Shown: positions 41,536 through 52,745, counted from the stretch's first letter. The stretch is DNA of 64,000 nt from Acanthosepion esculentum (GCA_964036315.1 OZ038496.1:12811535-12875534), one strand, 5' to 3'. The notes: generated from the sequence alone by a model not told the origin. Made by a program: numbers and translations.

Positions 41536-41774
41536 TATATCGATGACATCTTACCGTCAAATTGGTGCTGTGCTTAAATTCATAAAGTCTAGGTACCATA
41601 GCGTAGAGCTCATCCGAACAATGACCGTGAATGTATTTATAGAAATCCACAGGCGGGCAGCTTTACGGTGGTCCGAAAATGACTGAAGCCGATATGGAAG
41701 TTCAGGACTAATAATAATGCTTACTCTTCTTTGGATTTATTTTAATATAGGCCCCGCAAGACGTGGAACAACAG

Positions 41775-42120
41775 AAATTAAGGACGGGTTCCACGATAAG
41801 TGAGGAAAAATGTCATTCGAAAAAAAAAAAAAATTTCAGCACGCCAATATTTATAAAAATCACTTAAAATATACAAAACAATTTTCACATGGGTTCCTAT
41901 GTCTTATAATCGAATTCTGTAGGTCTACATTTAATATAGGCCCCCAATATCTATGGAACATATTTGGGAAGATCGAGGTCCGTCAAAACATCACTGAAAA
42001 TCATTATGAAAGAACGACTGCGGTTGATTGCTTGGAAATTTGGAGACAAATCTTTCCCATGTGGTGGTTTCATTGGGGTATAATGAAGCTTACCAAAGTA
42101 GACTGCTAGATCAGATTTAT
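41775..42120 (+). repeat. Direct duplication, copy 2
   Basis: Same order as copy 1, offset about 590 bp. The plus frame 41810-42109 lies inside it and has no family match; copy 1 does not keep that frame, which argues against coding. Confidence 0.85.
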
Positions 42121-42214
42121 GTTGTACAGGTTTTATTGCTGATGTTCTATTAAGATAAGCCATTTCTTTCTTATTATTATTACTGTTGCCTTGAATGGTC
42201 TAAAATAACAAACG

Positions 42215-42915
42215 TTCTGGGTAAGACGATGAACTACATCCGCGTCCTGAGTATGAAGATAAACAACATCCGCGTCCTGAGTAAGACGATAAACTACGTC
42301 CAACAGCAAGGACTCTGATCAGGAGGCTTTGAACCACCTCTTAATTGCTGGTGTTCCCAGATCCACCCTGAACCGGAGTGGTTACACCTGTTAGGGCCCC
42401 AGCTATGGGCAAATAGTTAACCCGAAACTGAGGTAAAAAGCATTTTGAAAATGTAAAAATAGGTTTTAATAACAGAAATACTTTGTAAAAAATTATTACC
42501 AGAAATAAATTTTTGAAGAAAAAACTATAACCAGCAATACGTCTTTTTCAAAAAATATTAGCAGCAGCAATACATTTTTGAAAAAAAAATATTACCAGCA
42601 GCAATACATTTTTGAAAAAAAAATATTACCAGCAATAGGTTTTTGGAAAAAAACTATTACCAGCAATACGTTTTTGAAAATAATATTACCAGCTATACAA
42701 TTTTGAGGAAAAAATATTACCAGAAATAGATTTTTGACAAAACAAAAATATTACCAGGAAAAAAAAAGTTGTCGGCATTAAGTGACCCATTGAGGTTGAT
42801 ATGCCGTAAAACAAAGTAAACCAAACCAAACCTGACCTATCATAGAAACTCCAAAAGCAAAAACTATCTTTAGCTTTTTATCCATTGTCTTAGTTTCTCA
42901 AAGTAAATAGAGTAG
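42215..42915 (+). repeat. R4 dispersed repeat, copy B
   Basis: Closely similar to copy A at 37.4 kb over the whole length, including the 90-bp 3' flank up to 'agagtagacattgtg'. It has two more internal 'tattaccagcagcaatacat' units. Confidence 0.87.
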
Positions 42916-43039
42916 ACATTGTGTGATTAATACAGTGGATCGCTCGTATCTGTATCGGTATAACCCCATCAGTCTCCTTAGTGTCACCAGTAAATTGCTT
43001 TTCTACAATCAACTAGAAGAATGTTGATTATCTCAACAA

Positions 43040-43125
43040 CAACAAAAAATGCCAACAATACACTTTTGAAAAAAAATATTACTATCAATAAAAATCTTGT
43101 CGGCATAAATAATCCACTGGTTCAC
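43040..43125 (+). repeat. R4 tail fragment
   Basis: 'aacaatacacttttgaaa', 'cttgtcggcataaataatcc'. Joined directly to the next tRNA-like head. Confidence 0.55.
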
Positions 43126-43129
43126 CCCT

Positions 43130-43450
43130 GCTCTGGCCCAGTGGATAATGACGTCGGTTAGATTCAGTGACCAGACCCCAAAACTTGTGAGTTCAGTACC
43201 AGGCCACAACATTGGTGAACCAAAAACTGGGAGAGTTGACTCAAAGGGAGATAACTGAGATATCTGGAAGAGGCATGGCCCGTGGAAATAGAACAATCTA
43301 CCCCGGTGGACGAAATAAAGGATTCGATTCGAAATTCCTATAACCTGAAGAAGGCCGGAGCGTGGTGAATATGGCAATGAAGACGAGGTTAACTGTCCGA
43401 ATAATTTCAATAATGCAAGTAATCATAATAACTCATTTGAGAGATATAGA
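43130..43450 (+). mobile_element. PLE tail / SINE3 copy without GIY-YIG
   Basis: tRNA-like head ('TGGCCCAGTGGATAATG', 'GAGTTCAGTACCAGG'), body 'ctaccccggtggacgaaata', 'CCTGAAGAAGGCCGGAGCG', then a deletion removing GAAAC and 'caatgaagacgagg'. Same starting point as the 28.15-kb copy. Confidence 0.62.
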
Positions 43451-43724
43451 CAGAAACCTGCAAAGGACTGGGTTGATAAGCCGTCAAAACGTCGTCAATC
43501 AACGCTAGGAGTTCAATCAGAGGACTACATAAAATACATGTGTTCTATTTTGTGAAAAAGTGGCATCTTTGGCATTAATATTTTACGTTACATTAGGAAA
43601 GACTTCATTTCAAATTGTCTAAACTTTTTATATCTCCGTGATTCTGATGTCTCCAATTCAAAATCCACGACGTCTCGCTTTATTTACAAACCCCCACCCC
43701 CACCCGGAATCCATTTCTAACAGA

Positions 43725-44650
43725 TAAAAGCCTCTCGCTCCTCTATCGCTATTTCCATGGAAAATGCTCAGACGATATACATTCCTTCGGTCCACCAGTT
43801 CTAACCTTCACGGATAAGACAGACATTGTAACGAAACTTCGTATTCCATTGGTGAGATGTAAGTTCCACTCGAACAGCTTCTTCCCTGGAAATGCTGTCT
43901 CGTCTTCAGTTTCCAATCTTGAATAAGTTCAAAAGCGTCTGGTGGGCGACGAATTATTTTCCACCCTACAACCACTTTCCCACAGACGAAATGTCGCAGG
44001 CCTCTCGCTGCTCTATTGCTATTTCCATGAAATGTGTTCAGACGAACGACATTACACTGATCTACCAGACCTAACCATCACGGCTAAGACCCGGCATACC
44101 ACGCACATTGTAGCGAACCACACACGTTCCCTTCGGATTCCAAAGGTGCGTTGTAAGTTCCATTCGAACAGCTTCTTCTTACGAACCGCTGCCCCGTCTT
44201 CAGTTTCCACCCTTGAAAGAGTTGAAATGCGTCTAAACTGCCTTGTGGGTGACGAATTATTTTCCACCCTACATCCACTTTCCCACAGACGATATGTCGC
44301 AGGCCTCTCGCTGCTCTATTGCTATTTCCATGGAATGTGTTCAGACGAACGACATTACACAGATCTACCAGACCTAACCATCACGGCTAAGACCCGGCAT
44401 ACCACGCACATTGTAGCGAACCACACACGTTCCCTTCGGATTGCAAAGGTGAGATGTAAGTTCCCCTCAAACAGCTTCTTCGTATGAACACCTGCTTTAT
44501 GCAACTGTGTCCCCAGAGGATGCTCTCCTGATCACTACAACCTTGATGTCTAGTGCTAACCGTTATCCTTCTTACATATCCGCATAAACAGTACCTCTTC
44601 TCTGTAAGCCTCTACATCGAGTGCCTCTCGAGCTTTGTACAGGGTGGACA
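43725..44650 (+). pseudogene. LINE-B C-terminus, locally triplicated
   Basis: Three head-to-tail copies begin 'cctctcgctgctctattgct' at about 43727, 43998 and 44299 (steps 271 and 301). The frame 43942-44487 runs through two units: 'VGDELFSTL.PLSHRR.VAG', 'LSLLYCYFH..CSDERHYTD', 'TAKTRHTTHIVANHTRSLRI'. The last unit continues into 3' UTR ('gcctctacatcgagtgcctc'). A single LINE C-terminus has one such unit, so this is a local tandem amplification. Minus frames are shadows. Confidence 0.82.
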
Positions 44651-44970
44651 CCAATGTAAAAACAAACATCTCTAAGAGATTTTGTATTTCTCTTTCTGGT
44701 TCAGCCATCCAGAAACCATTTACCAAATTTCTGAATTCTTGAAACGGTACGGCCTTTTCTCTCCAATTTCTGAGACATCTTCCTTCAGAACCCCTTCCAA
44801 TTTATCCTGTTTTACTATTTCAGAAGAATTCCAAAATGTTTTTGCTCTTGAACGGAACACACTCTTTTAAATTTATTATCATATGACGCCCTTCATTGAC
44901 TAGCATTCACAGCAATTTTAACCAACTCTGTATTGTAAAACGAGAGCGGTCCGTGACGTACTGTCTGTTT
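44650..44970. other. No recognisable feature
   Basis: Follows the LINE-B 3' UTR. The frame 44682-44870 has no family resemblance. Confidence 0.4.
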
Positions 44971-44974
44971 CATT

Positions 44975-45350
44975 GATTGATTGGTTCGTTTTTTACGGCT
45001 TATCCACCCTTTGTAGGTTATTTAAAGCCAGAAAATAGTTTTAAATTGCAAGAATTTGGGGGAGCAGGGGAGATAATAATGGTTTTGTGATATAGCTCTT
45101 ACTAATTAACCCATAGAAGGAGGGGAGAAGAGGTGGATTTATGCCTAATCATAAATAACAAACTAGAAATAATGTGTACCTGAAGTGGGGGATCAATTCT
45201 ATATTACAATCTATATATAAACTGATCTCTCACTTTGTGGCCATGTTAGTTTCTATACATTTATATTCCAGAGAATAGAAATGAATCTAAAAGATATGCC
45301 TGGGTAGATGATCATCCATTTTATCAACATTTGACTGATTGTTTGATTGA
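44975..45350 (-). repeat. Duplicated segment copy 1, containing 5S/tRNA SINE tail
   Basis: Contains the SINE tail ('acggcttatccaccctttgt', 'ggttatttaaagccagaaaa') and 'aattaacccatag', then unique sequence 'ctgatctctcactttgtggc'. The same 370 bp recur next to it. Confidence 0.82.
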
Positions 45351-45351
45351 T

Positions 45352-45722
45352 TTATTGATTCATTCGTTTTTTACGGCTTATCAACCCTTCGTAAGTTATT
45401 TAAAGCCAGATAATATTTTTTGATTCTAAGAATATATATTTTTGGTGGGGAGTGGGAATGATAATGATTCAGAGATACAAGTCTTACTTATTAACCCATG
45501 GCTGGAGGGAAGAAGAGCTGGATTAATGTCTCAAAATTTGACAAACGATAAATAATGAGGACATAAAGTGGGAGATCAATTCTTTATTACATTCTATATA
45601 TAAACTGATCTCTCACTTTGTGGCCAGTGTATTTTCTATATATTTATATTCCAAATAATATAAATAAATCTAAAAAAAACTTGCCTCTGGTAGCTAATCA
45701 TTCATTTTATCAACATTTGATT
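45352..45722 (-). repeat. Duplicated segment copy 2
   Basis: Tandem neighbour of 44975-45350 with matching order and about 378-bp offset. Confidence 0.82.
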
Positions 45723-45724
45723 TG

Positions 45725-46055
45725 TCTATATTTCTGAGATGAAATAATATTATGTACATTATTTACATTATTCGGACTATTGTCCTCATCTTTGTCGCCA
45801 TATTTATTACAACGTTTCGGCCGTTGTACGCTCCGGCCTTCTTCAGGTGATTGGAATGTCGAACTGAACTCTTTATTTCGCTCACTAGGGTAGATTGTTC
45901 TAGTTCCACGTTTCATGTTTAATGCATGTCAGTTATCAGTTATCTCCTGTTAATTGACTTAACCGGGTATTGAACTCACACTCTTTGGGTCCTGTCACTG
46001 GTTCTAACCAACGCCTTTATCCACTGTGCCATGTGTCCTTGAGGACATCTATGTA
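45725..46055 (-). mobile_element. PLE tail: tRNA-like, hammerhead-like hairpin, tail unit
   Basis: Minus strand: tRNA-like ('GGCACAGTGGATAAAGG', 'GAGTTCAATACCCGG'), 'ATCAC' + CTGAAGA (45846-45840), stem GGCCG/CGGCC, GAAAC, tail unit. It directly follows the PLE coding end at 46.06 kb, as in the 2-kb copy. Confidence 0.68.
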
Positions 46056-46332
46056 TGAATTTCTGGGTATTATAAACCTAATGTCTTCAGCAACCATTTT
46101 TACCAGTGCTCATATTGCAATTTTTGCTGTTATCATCCATGTTTTTTTCCAGAGCTCATATTGCAACTTTTTTGTTATTATCGCTTTTCTCTGGCACCCC
46201 TTATTACTGGTTCCCATATTGTATTCATTTCTATGCTTGGTCGGCTCAGGAGATTTTTGTGGCCTAGCATATGTGCTGATTCCTTAAGTTTACGAATTTT
46301 CCAATGGTGTTTCTTGTCTATGATCTCAACCT
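46056..46332 (-). pseudogene. Penelope-like element C-terminal end
   Basis: Minus strand encodes 'WDQVEIIDKKHHWKIRKLKE', 'SAHMLGHKNLLSRPSIEM' and 'NTIWEPVIRGAREKR' + stop, nearly identical to the 1.75-kb copy. Only the last part of the GIY-YIG region remains. Confidence 0.78.
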
Positions 46333-46334
46333 GA

Positions 46335-46440
46335 TCCCAAGAAGAAGGCCGGAGCGTACAACGGCCGAAACGTAGTAATAATTATGGTGACAAAGATTAG
46401 GACAATAGTTCGAATAATGTAAATAATGAACATTTCATTT
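46335..46440 (+). repeat. PLE tail hairpin and unit, opposite orientation
   Basis: 'gaagaaggccggagcgtaca', 'acggccgaaacgtagtaata' and 'ggacaatagttcgaataatg' on the plus strand, head-to-head with the preceding PLE end. Confidence 0.65.
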
Positions 46441-46757
46441 ATTGTCTGATTGATTCGATTTCTATGGCTTTTAAGCCTTTTGTATGTTATTTAATCCAAA
46501 GAATATTTTTAGTTTGTAAGAATTTTTTCTTTTATGTTTTTGGATGTAACAACGATTTAGTAATAGAAGTTAGATTAAATAACACATAGCAGGAATTGGA
46601 ACTCGGCTCTCCGATTAACAATTCCGAGCCATTATCCATTACACCACCCGCACATGCAAGCTTACAACACCTGGTATTCCCTAGCGGTCACCCACAGAAC
46701 AGGTACGACGTTGCTTAACTTCAGTGATCGGTGTTTCAACATGATGTGACCGTACGC
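46435..46757 (-). mobile_element. Chimeric 5S/tRNA SINE, copy 3
   Basis: Minus strand: 5S-like 46757-46658 with 'CCGATCACTGAAGTTAAGCA', 'GGGTGACCGCTAGGGAATAC' and 'GTTGTAAGCTT'. About 20 bp are missing in two blocks. Then 'gcatgtgcggg', tRNA-like head 'TGGTGTAATGGATAATGGCT' and 'GAGTTCCAATTCC', a deletion, and the tail ('ttaaataacatacaaaag'). Confidence 0.75.
46658..46757 (-). rRNA. 5S rRNA-like head of the SINE (not a functional gene)
   Basis: The A-box-side sequence 'GAAGTTAAGCAACGTCG' and C-box side 'GGGTGACCG' are conserved, but the copy is about 100 bp against about 120 nt for 5S. It lacks the run of T expected at a gene end and continues into the tRNA-like SINE part. Confidence 0.6.
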
Positions 46758-46869
46758 CATACCGCCTGCGTATGAATTTGTATGCACGTATATGTATATG
46801 TTTTTCGTGAGTGACTAAAATACGGGTCATTTAAGGTAGACAGAAGTACATACACTCACACATACACAC

Positions 46870-48835
46870 ACAATTTGAAAAGGTAAAATATACGTATAAA
46901 AATAAGATATACATATAAAAGTAAAATATACATATATAAATAGAATATACATGTAAAAAATAAAATATACATATAAATACAAATAAAATATACACAAAAA
47001 GTAAAATATACATATAAAAAATAAAATATACATGTAAATACAAATAAAATATACATATAAAAAATAAAATATACATGTAAATACAAATAAAATATACATA
47101 TAAAAGTAAAATATACATATAAAAATAAAACATATATATAAAATTAAAATATACATATAAAAAATAAAATATACATATAAAAATGATATATACATATAAA
47201 TACAAATAAAATATACATATAAAAGTAAAATATACATATAAAAATAAAATATATATATAAAAGTAAAATATACATATAAAAATAAAATATACATATAAAA
47301 TTAAAATATACATATAAAAAATGAAATATACACAGAAAACCTAAAACATACATATAAATACAAATAAAATATACATATAAAAGTAAAATAGGCATATAAA
47401 AGTAAAACATACATATAAAAATAAATCATTCATATAAATAAAAATAAGATATACAATATAAATAAAATATATACATATGAAAGTAAAATATACATATAAA
47501 TAGAAATAATATATATATATTAAAGTAAAATATACATATACTAATAAAATATACATATAAAAATAAAATATACATATAAAAATAAAATATACATATAAAT
47601 ACAACTAAAATATACATATAAAAGTAAAATATACATATAAAAATAAAATATATATAAAAAATAAAATATACATATAAAGAATAAAATATACATATAAATA
47701 CAAGTAAAATATACATATAAAAGTATAATATACATATAAAAATAAAATATACATATAAAAGTAAAATATACATATAAAATTAAAATATACATATAAAAGT
47801 AAAATATACATATAAAAAATAAAATATACATATAAATACAAATAAAATATACATATAAAAGTAAAATATACATATAAAAATAAAATATACATATAAAAAT
47901 AAAATATACATATAAAAAAATTACCATATAAAAATTAAAATATACATATAAATACAAATAAAATATACGTATAAAAATAAAATATAGATATAAAAATAAA
48001 ATATACATATAAAAAATAAAATATACATATAAATACAAGTAAAATATACATATAAAAGTATAATATACATATACAAAATAAAATATACATATAAAAAATA
48101 AAATATACATATAAATACAAAAAAATATACATATAAAATCAAAATATACACATAAAAAATGAAATATACACAGAAAAACTAAAACATACATATAAATACA
48201 AATAAAATATACATATAAAAATAAAATATGCATATAAAAATAAAATATACATGTAAATACAAATAAAATATTCATATAAACGTACAATGTACATATAAAA
48301 ATAAAATATACATATAAAATAAAATATACATATAAAAGTAAAATATACGTATAAATACAAATAAAATATATATATTAAAGTAAAATATACATATACTAAT
48401 AAAATATACATATAAAAATAAAATATACATATAAAAATAAAATATACATATAAAATTAAAATATACATATAAAAAATAAAATATACATATAAAAATTAAA
48501 ATATAAATATAAATACAAGTAAAATATACATATAAAAGTAAAATCTACATATAAAAAATAAAATATACATATAAATACAAATAAAATATACATATAAAAG
48601 TAAAATATACATATAAAAATAAAATATACATATAAAAAATAAAATATACATATAAATACAAATAAAATATACATATAAAAGTAAAATATACATATAAATA
48701 CAAATAAAATATATATATTAAATTCAAATATACATATAATAATAAAATATACATATAAAAATAAAATATACATATAAAAAATAAAATATACATATAAATA
48801 CAAATAAAATACCCATATAAATATGCAAAAGCAGA
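46870..48835. repeat. 2-kb AT-rich minisatellite, unit 19-23 bp
   Basis: About 100 copies of 'catataaaaataaaatata' and variants: a 23-bp form with 'catataaatacaaataaa', 19-bp forms with 'aaaagt' or 'aaaatt', and a 20-bp form with 'aaaaaat'. The variants recur in a preferred order, giving a higher-order pattern. Minus-strand frames up to 248 aa (Y/F/I/M repeats) are translations of it. Confidence 0.95.
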
Positions 48836-48839
48836 CAAT

Positions 48840-49565
48840 TTAAATCAGATTCAAATTGACATCTGCGTAGCGAGAGATATCATTTCTTTCTGTCTGGCAA
48901 CAACCTCTGAGTAACAGGGAAGGTGCATAAACCGAATTGTGCAGCATTTTGAAATTATTTATGAATCTTCATTTAAAATGAATACATTTTCGAGTAAATG
49001 GTGTGTTTGAAATGTTCATCTTGCTGCCAGCGAAGTGGTTGGTACTCAACCGCATCTATAAAGCAAATACTGTTTAGTACGCATTTTATATTCTGCCATT
49101 TCGCCAAAAATAATTCTTCGAGAATATTGTAAAGCTTATAGCTAAGTAAAACTGTAAGACATCCCCTTGATGTACCTAACTTCGTACAAGATATGCCTTT
49201 GGTAAATTCTGTATCAACCTAATGAGACAGAAATTAGGTTGGAACCACATGCGCTATGATGGAAACTTCAATCAGAAAGTTACTTTGTTTGCCAAATTTG
49301 ATTAATGGATCGACACGGCGTCAGATGACAAAATCAGTAAGCACCGGGCGTGGATTGCCGCGAAAGTTGTTAGCAACTGAAGCGCCCTTTAGACTAGTAG
49401 GGTCGCCCTCCAGATCAGACTGGTTATTCAGCTTAAGCATGTCACTTAATATCGTATGATCTTCGTTGTGGACGAGATCACAACAGCGCTAAATGACAAT
49501 GTTAGAATTAGGCATTCCATCCTAATAGATACGGATATTTCATAGAATGTAACCAAAATACAGTT
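48840..49565. other. No recognisable feature
   Basis: More mixed base composition than the flanks. The frame 49256-49459 is the longest but matches no family I recognise. No splice-supported exon was seen. Confidence 0.45.
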
Positions 49566-49569
49566 TTCG

Positions 49570-50110
49570 TTGTGATTCCTGGTTCTGTATTGTGTCTTTC
49601 GTTTTCACTTCTTTGTCTTCTTTTCTCTCTTTTTATCTTAACATTCCTTCAGCACTCCTGTCTACTTCATCTTCCTTTCTTTTTTCTTTCATTTTTCTTT
49701 ATTTTTTTATTCTTTTTTTCATTTTTCTTTATTCTTACTTTCCTTCTTTTTCTTTACCTCTTTCTCTCTTTTTCTTTTCTTTATTTCTTTTTTCTTCCTT
49801 CTTTTTTCTTCTTTTTTCATTTTCTTTTTGAATTCTTATTTCCTTCTTTTTCTTTTCCACTTTCTTTCTTTTTCTTTTTCTTTATTTCTTTTTCCTTCTT
49901 TCTGTTTTCTTTTTCTTTTTTAATTCTTTCTTCCCTTCTTTTTCTTTTCCTCTTTCTTTTTCTTTTTATTTATCTTTCCTTCTTTCTTTTTTTACCTTCC
50001 TTTTTCATTTTCTTTTTTAATTCTTTCTTTCCTTCTTTTTCTCTTTCTTTATTTCTTTTTTCTTTCTTTTTTCTGTTTTCCTTTTTTCATCATTCGCGTT
50101 TTCTACTTAA
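49570..50110 (+). repeat. Pyrimidine-rich tract (TTTCTTTTT-type)
   Basis: T-rich with C at near-regular spacing. The F/L/S-rich frame 49572-50141 is low-complexity translation. Confidence 0.9.
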
Positions 50111-50443
50111 TATTTTGGCATTTTTTTTATTCTCTTGCTGACACTCATATATCCTGTCTTCTTAGACCAATAGTTAGTCCTTTCTTCTCTCTTTCCTTTC
50201 GGTATCTGCTATCAACACTCTCATCTGTATATATTACTTATTGTGCGTGTTAAGATTGCATGCGTCAATAATAAAAATCCGACTAGGTTTCTAGTTCTGT
50301 TTAAAGGTGGAATACGCCCGGTGAGAAGAAACGTCTCTTTCCATTTGTGTCCATTTACTGAAATTATATATAATATGCAATATTAACCGCATTCTGCCAA
50401 TAATTGTAGTACACACACATATATATATATATAAGACATTTTT

Positions 50444-50640
50444 ATGTTTATACATTCTTTTTATAGATACAAATATTTAAGTAAATGCTCTGTTTATAAT
50501 AAACAGTAGTAAACAACATTTACCGGCCTGAATGTTCGAGAAATTGTCATAGAAAATATGCGTCCTCCGACAGGATTCGAACCTGTATCCTATACGGAAC
50601 CGTCATTTAGCCTGACGTGCCTTTACCGATTGATCCTCAG
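50444..50640 (-). mobile_element. SINE2, minus strand
   Basis: Complement of the SINE2 body ('aaatatttaagtaaatgctc', 'cctccgacaggattcgaacc') with the anticodon-like arm 'cgtcatttagcctgacg'. The D-arm half is missing, at the same place as in the 13.5-kb copy. Confidence 0.75.
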
Positions 50641-50995
50641 TGGATCGTTCGGTTAGCAAGGTCGAATTTACTACCTTTAAAGATCAGCAGTGCGCATCCA
50701 CTACCGAGAATTGAAACCCGAACAGTTACGTTAGCAGGCAAACGTCGTACCAACTGTTCCAACGGGAATAGCTGACGAAGAGGTAACGAATCAAACTCGA
50801 TTCCGTGGTGGAACTCATCCGAGTTTCTCTTTTACCCACAGGACTGTGCCTCCAGGAGCCGCGACTACTATCACCAAGCCGCTCTGTCCAGAGCATTAGA
50901 AGCCGACTCAAGCATGGATATACAAGTGATAGGAAGTATTGGGAGGATTTGAGATAATTATAATTAAGTACTTCATCGAGTCTAGAAGAAACCTC
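50640..50995 (-). mobile_element. SINE4, copy 2
   Basis: Matches 7796-8050: 'ccgagaattgaaaccc', 'ggtggaactcatccgagttt', 'cgcgactactatc', 'gagcattagaag', then the 'aggatttgagataatt' end. Minus-strand A/B-box-like sequences at about 50695-50770. Confidence 0.65.
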
Positions 50996-51054
50996 AACAC
51001 TATGCAGAAAGCACTGGACGGCCTTTTTGGAGTAGCTATATTGAATCTATTTAG

Positions 51055-51125
51055 TTTCCTAAACTGGCCCAGTGGTATGACGCTTGGGTTGTATCGTAAC
51101 TCTCAGTAGGGCGTTGGAAAATAAT
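51055..51125 (+). mobile_element. SINE4-like tRNA head, truncated
   Basis: 'TGGCCCAGTGGTATGAC' followed by 'gcttgggttgtatcgtaac' matches the SINE4 head in plus orientation, lacking the B-box part. Confidence 0.45.
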
Positions 51126-51294
51126 TTTCTACCGACAAAACAAATAAGTCGTGGGCAAAATCTTTCGGATGGAAAGTGACGCCAACAGTCTTGCGCATGC
51201 GTGAACATTTTCGCGTCGGTGGGCACCGTCAGTTCCAAGTTGTTACGTCTAGAGTACAGACGTGTAGTGCGCGATCGTCGGGTTTTCGTTTTCT

Positions 51295-51665
51295 CACCAG
51301 ATGACCGAACGCATCGAGCAGAGACATTGCATCAAGTTTTCCCAAAAGTTTGGTAATACCCAAAACACCCAGAGGATTTAGCAGGCATATGCCGATAAGA
51401 CTATGGGCAAAACTTGTATCAAAGCGTTGTACAACTGCTTCAGATAGGGCCGCAGCTCAGTGGAGAGTGAGGCATGATCAGGCAGGTCATCCACAAGCCT
51501 AAACGAGGAGCGGTTGGAGAAGGTTCGGCGAATAGTAATGGAAGTAGGAATACGCACAGGCTCAGTGCATGCCATTTTAACTGATGATTTACGCATGCAG
51601 TGAGTGTCGGCGAAATTCACCCGCTTATTCTGCCTACATAATCCAAGCATACCACTTGTTCAACA
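51295..51665 (+). pseudogene. Mariner transposase N-terminus (HTH), fragment
   Basis: Plus strand reads 'MTERIEQRHCIKFSQKFGN', then after a stop 'QAYADKTMGKTCIKALYNCF', stop, 'GRSSVESEARSGRSSTSLNE', 'ERLEKVRRIVMEVG' and 'GSVHAILTDDLRM'. This is the Mos1-type paired HTH region ('RSGRPSTS' linker, 'GSxHxIL' helix). No catalytic domain follows. The minus frame 51378-51650 is its shadow. Confidence 0.72.
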
Positions 51666-52130
51666 GGTTCACTACTCTTCCAACTTGACTTCTGGCCCTT
51701 CCCCAATCTGAAAACCACGCTGATAGGGAAGCGATTTGGAGAGCAACGCTGGACTGCTATTATATTCCAGAGAAAGCGTTCCAGATGAGCTAAGGGCAGT
51801 AACACAACCATCGGGTGAAATTAGTGAATTCCCAAAGAGATTATTTTGAAGGTGATTAAGAAAAATTTGTGATATACACAAAATTGATTTTTTATGACCA
51901 AATGTTGCATACATTTTGAACGCATATAATATGTCGTTAAGTTAGTACCGACCAATAATAAACACTGGTAGGAATTTTATTTCTCTTCGGAATGCCTCAC
52001 TGTCTTGATCAAGATCAACTCCCGATAAATCCATGTACGATGGACTATAAATATAGCATCCTTTGTTAGACGACTACGCATATTTGAATGAAAGGTTTGC
52101 TCATTTTTACCCACTAGTATTCTGCCATTT
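51665..52130. other. Unrecognised; minus frame 51672-51914
   Basis: The 80-aa minus frame has ordinary composition and starts with M, but I do not recognise it and see no promoter or splice context. Confidence 0.35.
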
Positions 52131-52133
52131 CTT

Positions 52134-52340
52134 CCAATTAATATCTCCTCCTTGTTTCTTTTAAAAGACTTTTTGACTGAGATATTTTTCTTTTTTTATA
52201 TGATTATTGTGTAATTCTTAATAATGATAGAATTTTCCTGCAATTCATATCAATTTGTGATTCTTGTTACAATGATATAAGTTCTATAGTATCAGACATT
52301 TTCTTCTGTTCTCAAAACGAGGCTACATTTTGCTGATTCA
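52134..52340 (+). repeat. Direct repeat copy 1 flanking R4
   Basis: 'aatatctcctccttgtttct' to 'ctcaaaacgaggctacattt' recurs at 52525-52745. Confidence 0.82.
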
Positions 52341-52344
52341 TAAA

Positions 52345-52522
52345 GGTTTGGTTTGGTTTGTTTTACGGCATATCAACCTCAGTGGGTTATTTAAAGCCGT
52401 CAAGATTTTTTACTGCTAGTAATATTTTTTACCAAATATATATTGTTGGCAATATTTTTCTTCAAAAATGTATTGCTGGTAATATTCTTTTCAAAAATGT
52501 ATTGTCGGCGGAGATATTTTTC
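52345..52522 (-). repeat. R4 3' end, minus strand
   Basis: 'ggtttggtttgttttacggc', 'atatcaacctcagtgggtta', 'tttaaagccgtcaag', then units 'aaaaatgtattgctggtaat'. Lies between the two copies of a 205-bp direct repeat. Confidence 0.8.
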
Positions 52523-52524
52523 AA

Positions 52525-52745
52525 CTAATATCTCCTCCTTGTTTCTTTTAAGAAGACTTTTTGGCTGAGATATTTTTCGGTTTTTTATAGGATTGTCGTG
52601 TGTTTCTTAATAATGATAGAATTTTCCCGCAATGCATATTTTGGGGTTCGTTTTGTGTATTCTTGTTAAAATGATTTAAGTTCTATAGCATCAGACGGCA
52701 TTTTCTTCTGTTCTCAAAACGAGGCTACATTTGCAGTTTCATGAA
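52525..52745 (+). repeat. Direct repeat copy 2 flanking R4
   Basis: See 52134-52340; it contains an extra 'ttttggggttcgttttg' segment. Confidence 0.82.

Noticed and set aside
44052..44278. Minus-strand frames of 64-71 aa
   Set aside because: Shadows of the LINE-B C-terminal frame on the plus strand.
46658..46757. Functional 5S rRNA gene
   Set aside because: Shorter than 5S with two internal gaps, no terminator run, and joined to a tRNA-like SINE head as in two other copies.
47541..48287. 248-aa open frame on the minus strand
   Set aside because: Made entirely of AT-minisatellite units; overlapping frames in other phases are equally long and the product is only Y, F, I, M, C and L repeats.
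49572..50141. 189-aa F/L/S-rich frame resembling a membrane protein
   Set aside because: Low-complexity TTTCTTTTT repeat; apparent membrane segments are an artefact of T-rich codons.
51378..51650. 90-aa minus-strand frame
   Set aside because: The plus strand of the same interval encodes a recognisable mariner HTH region.
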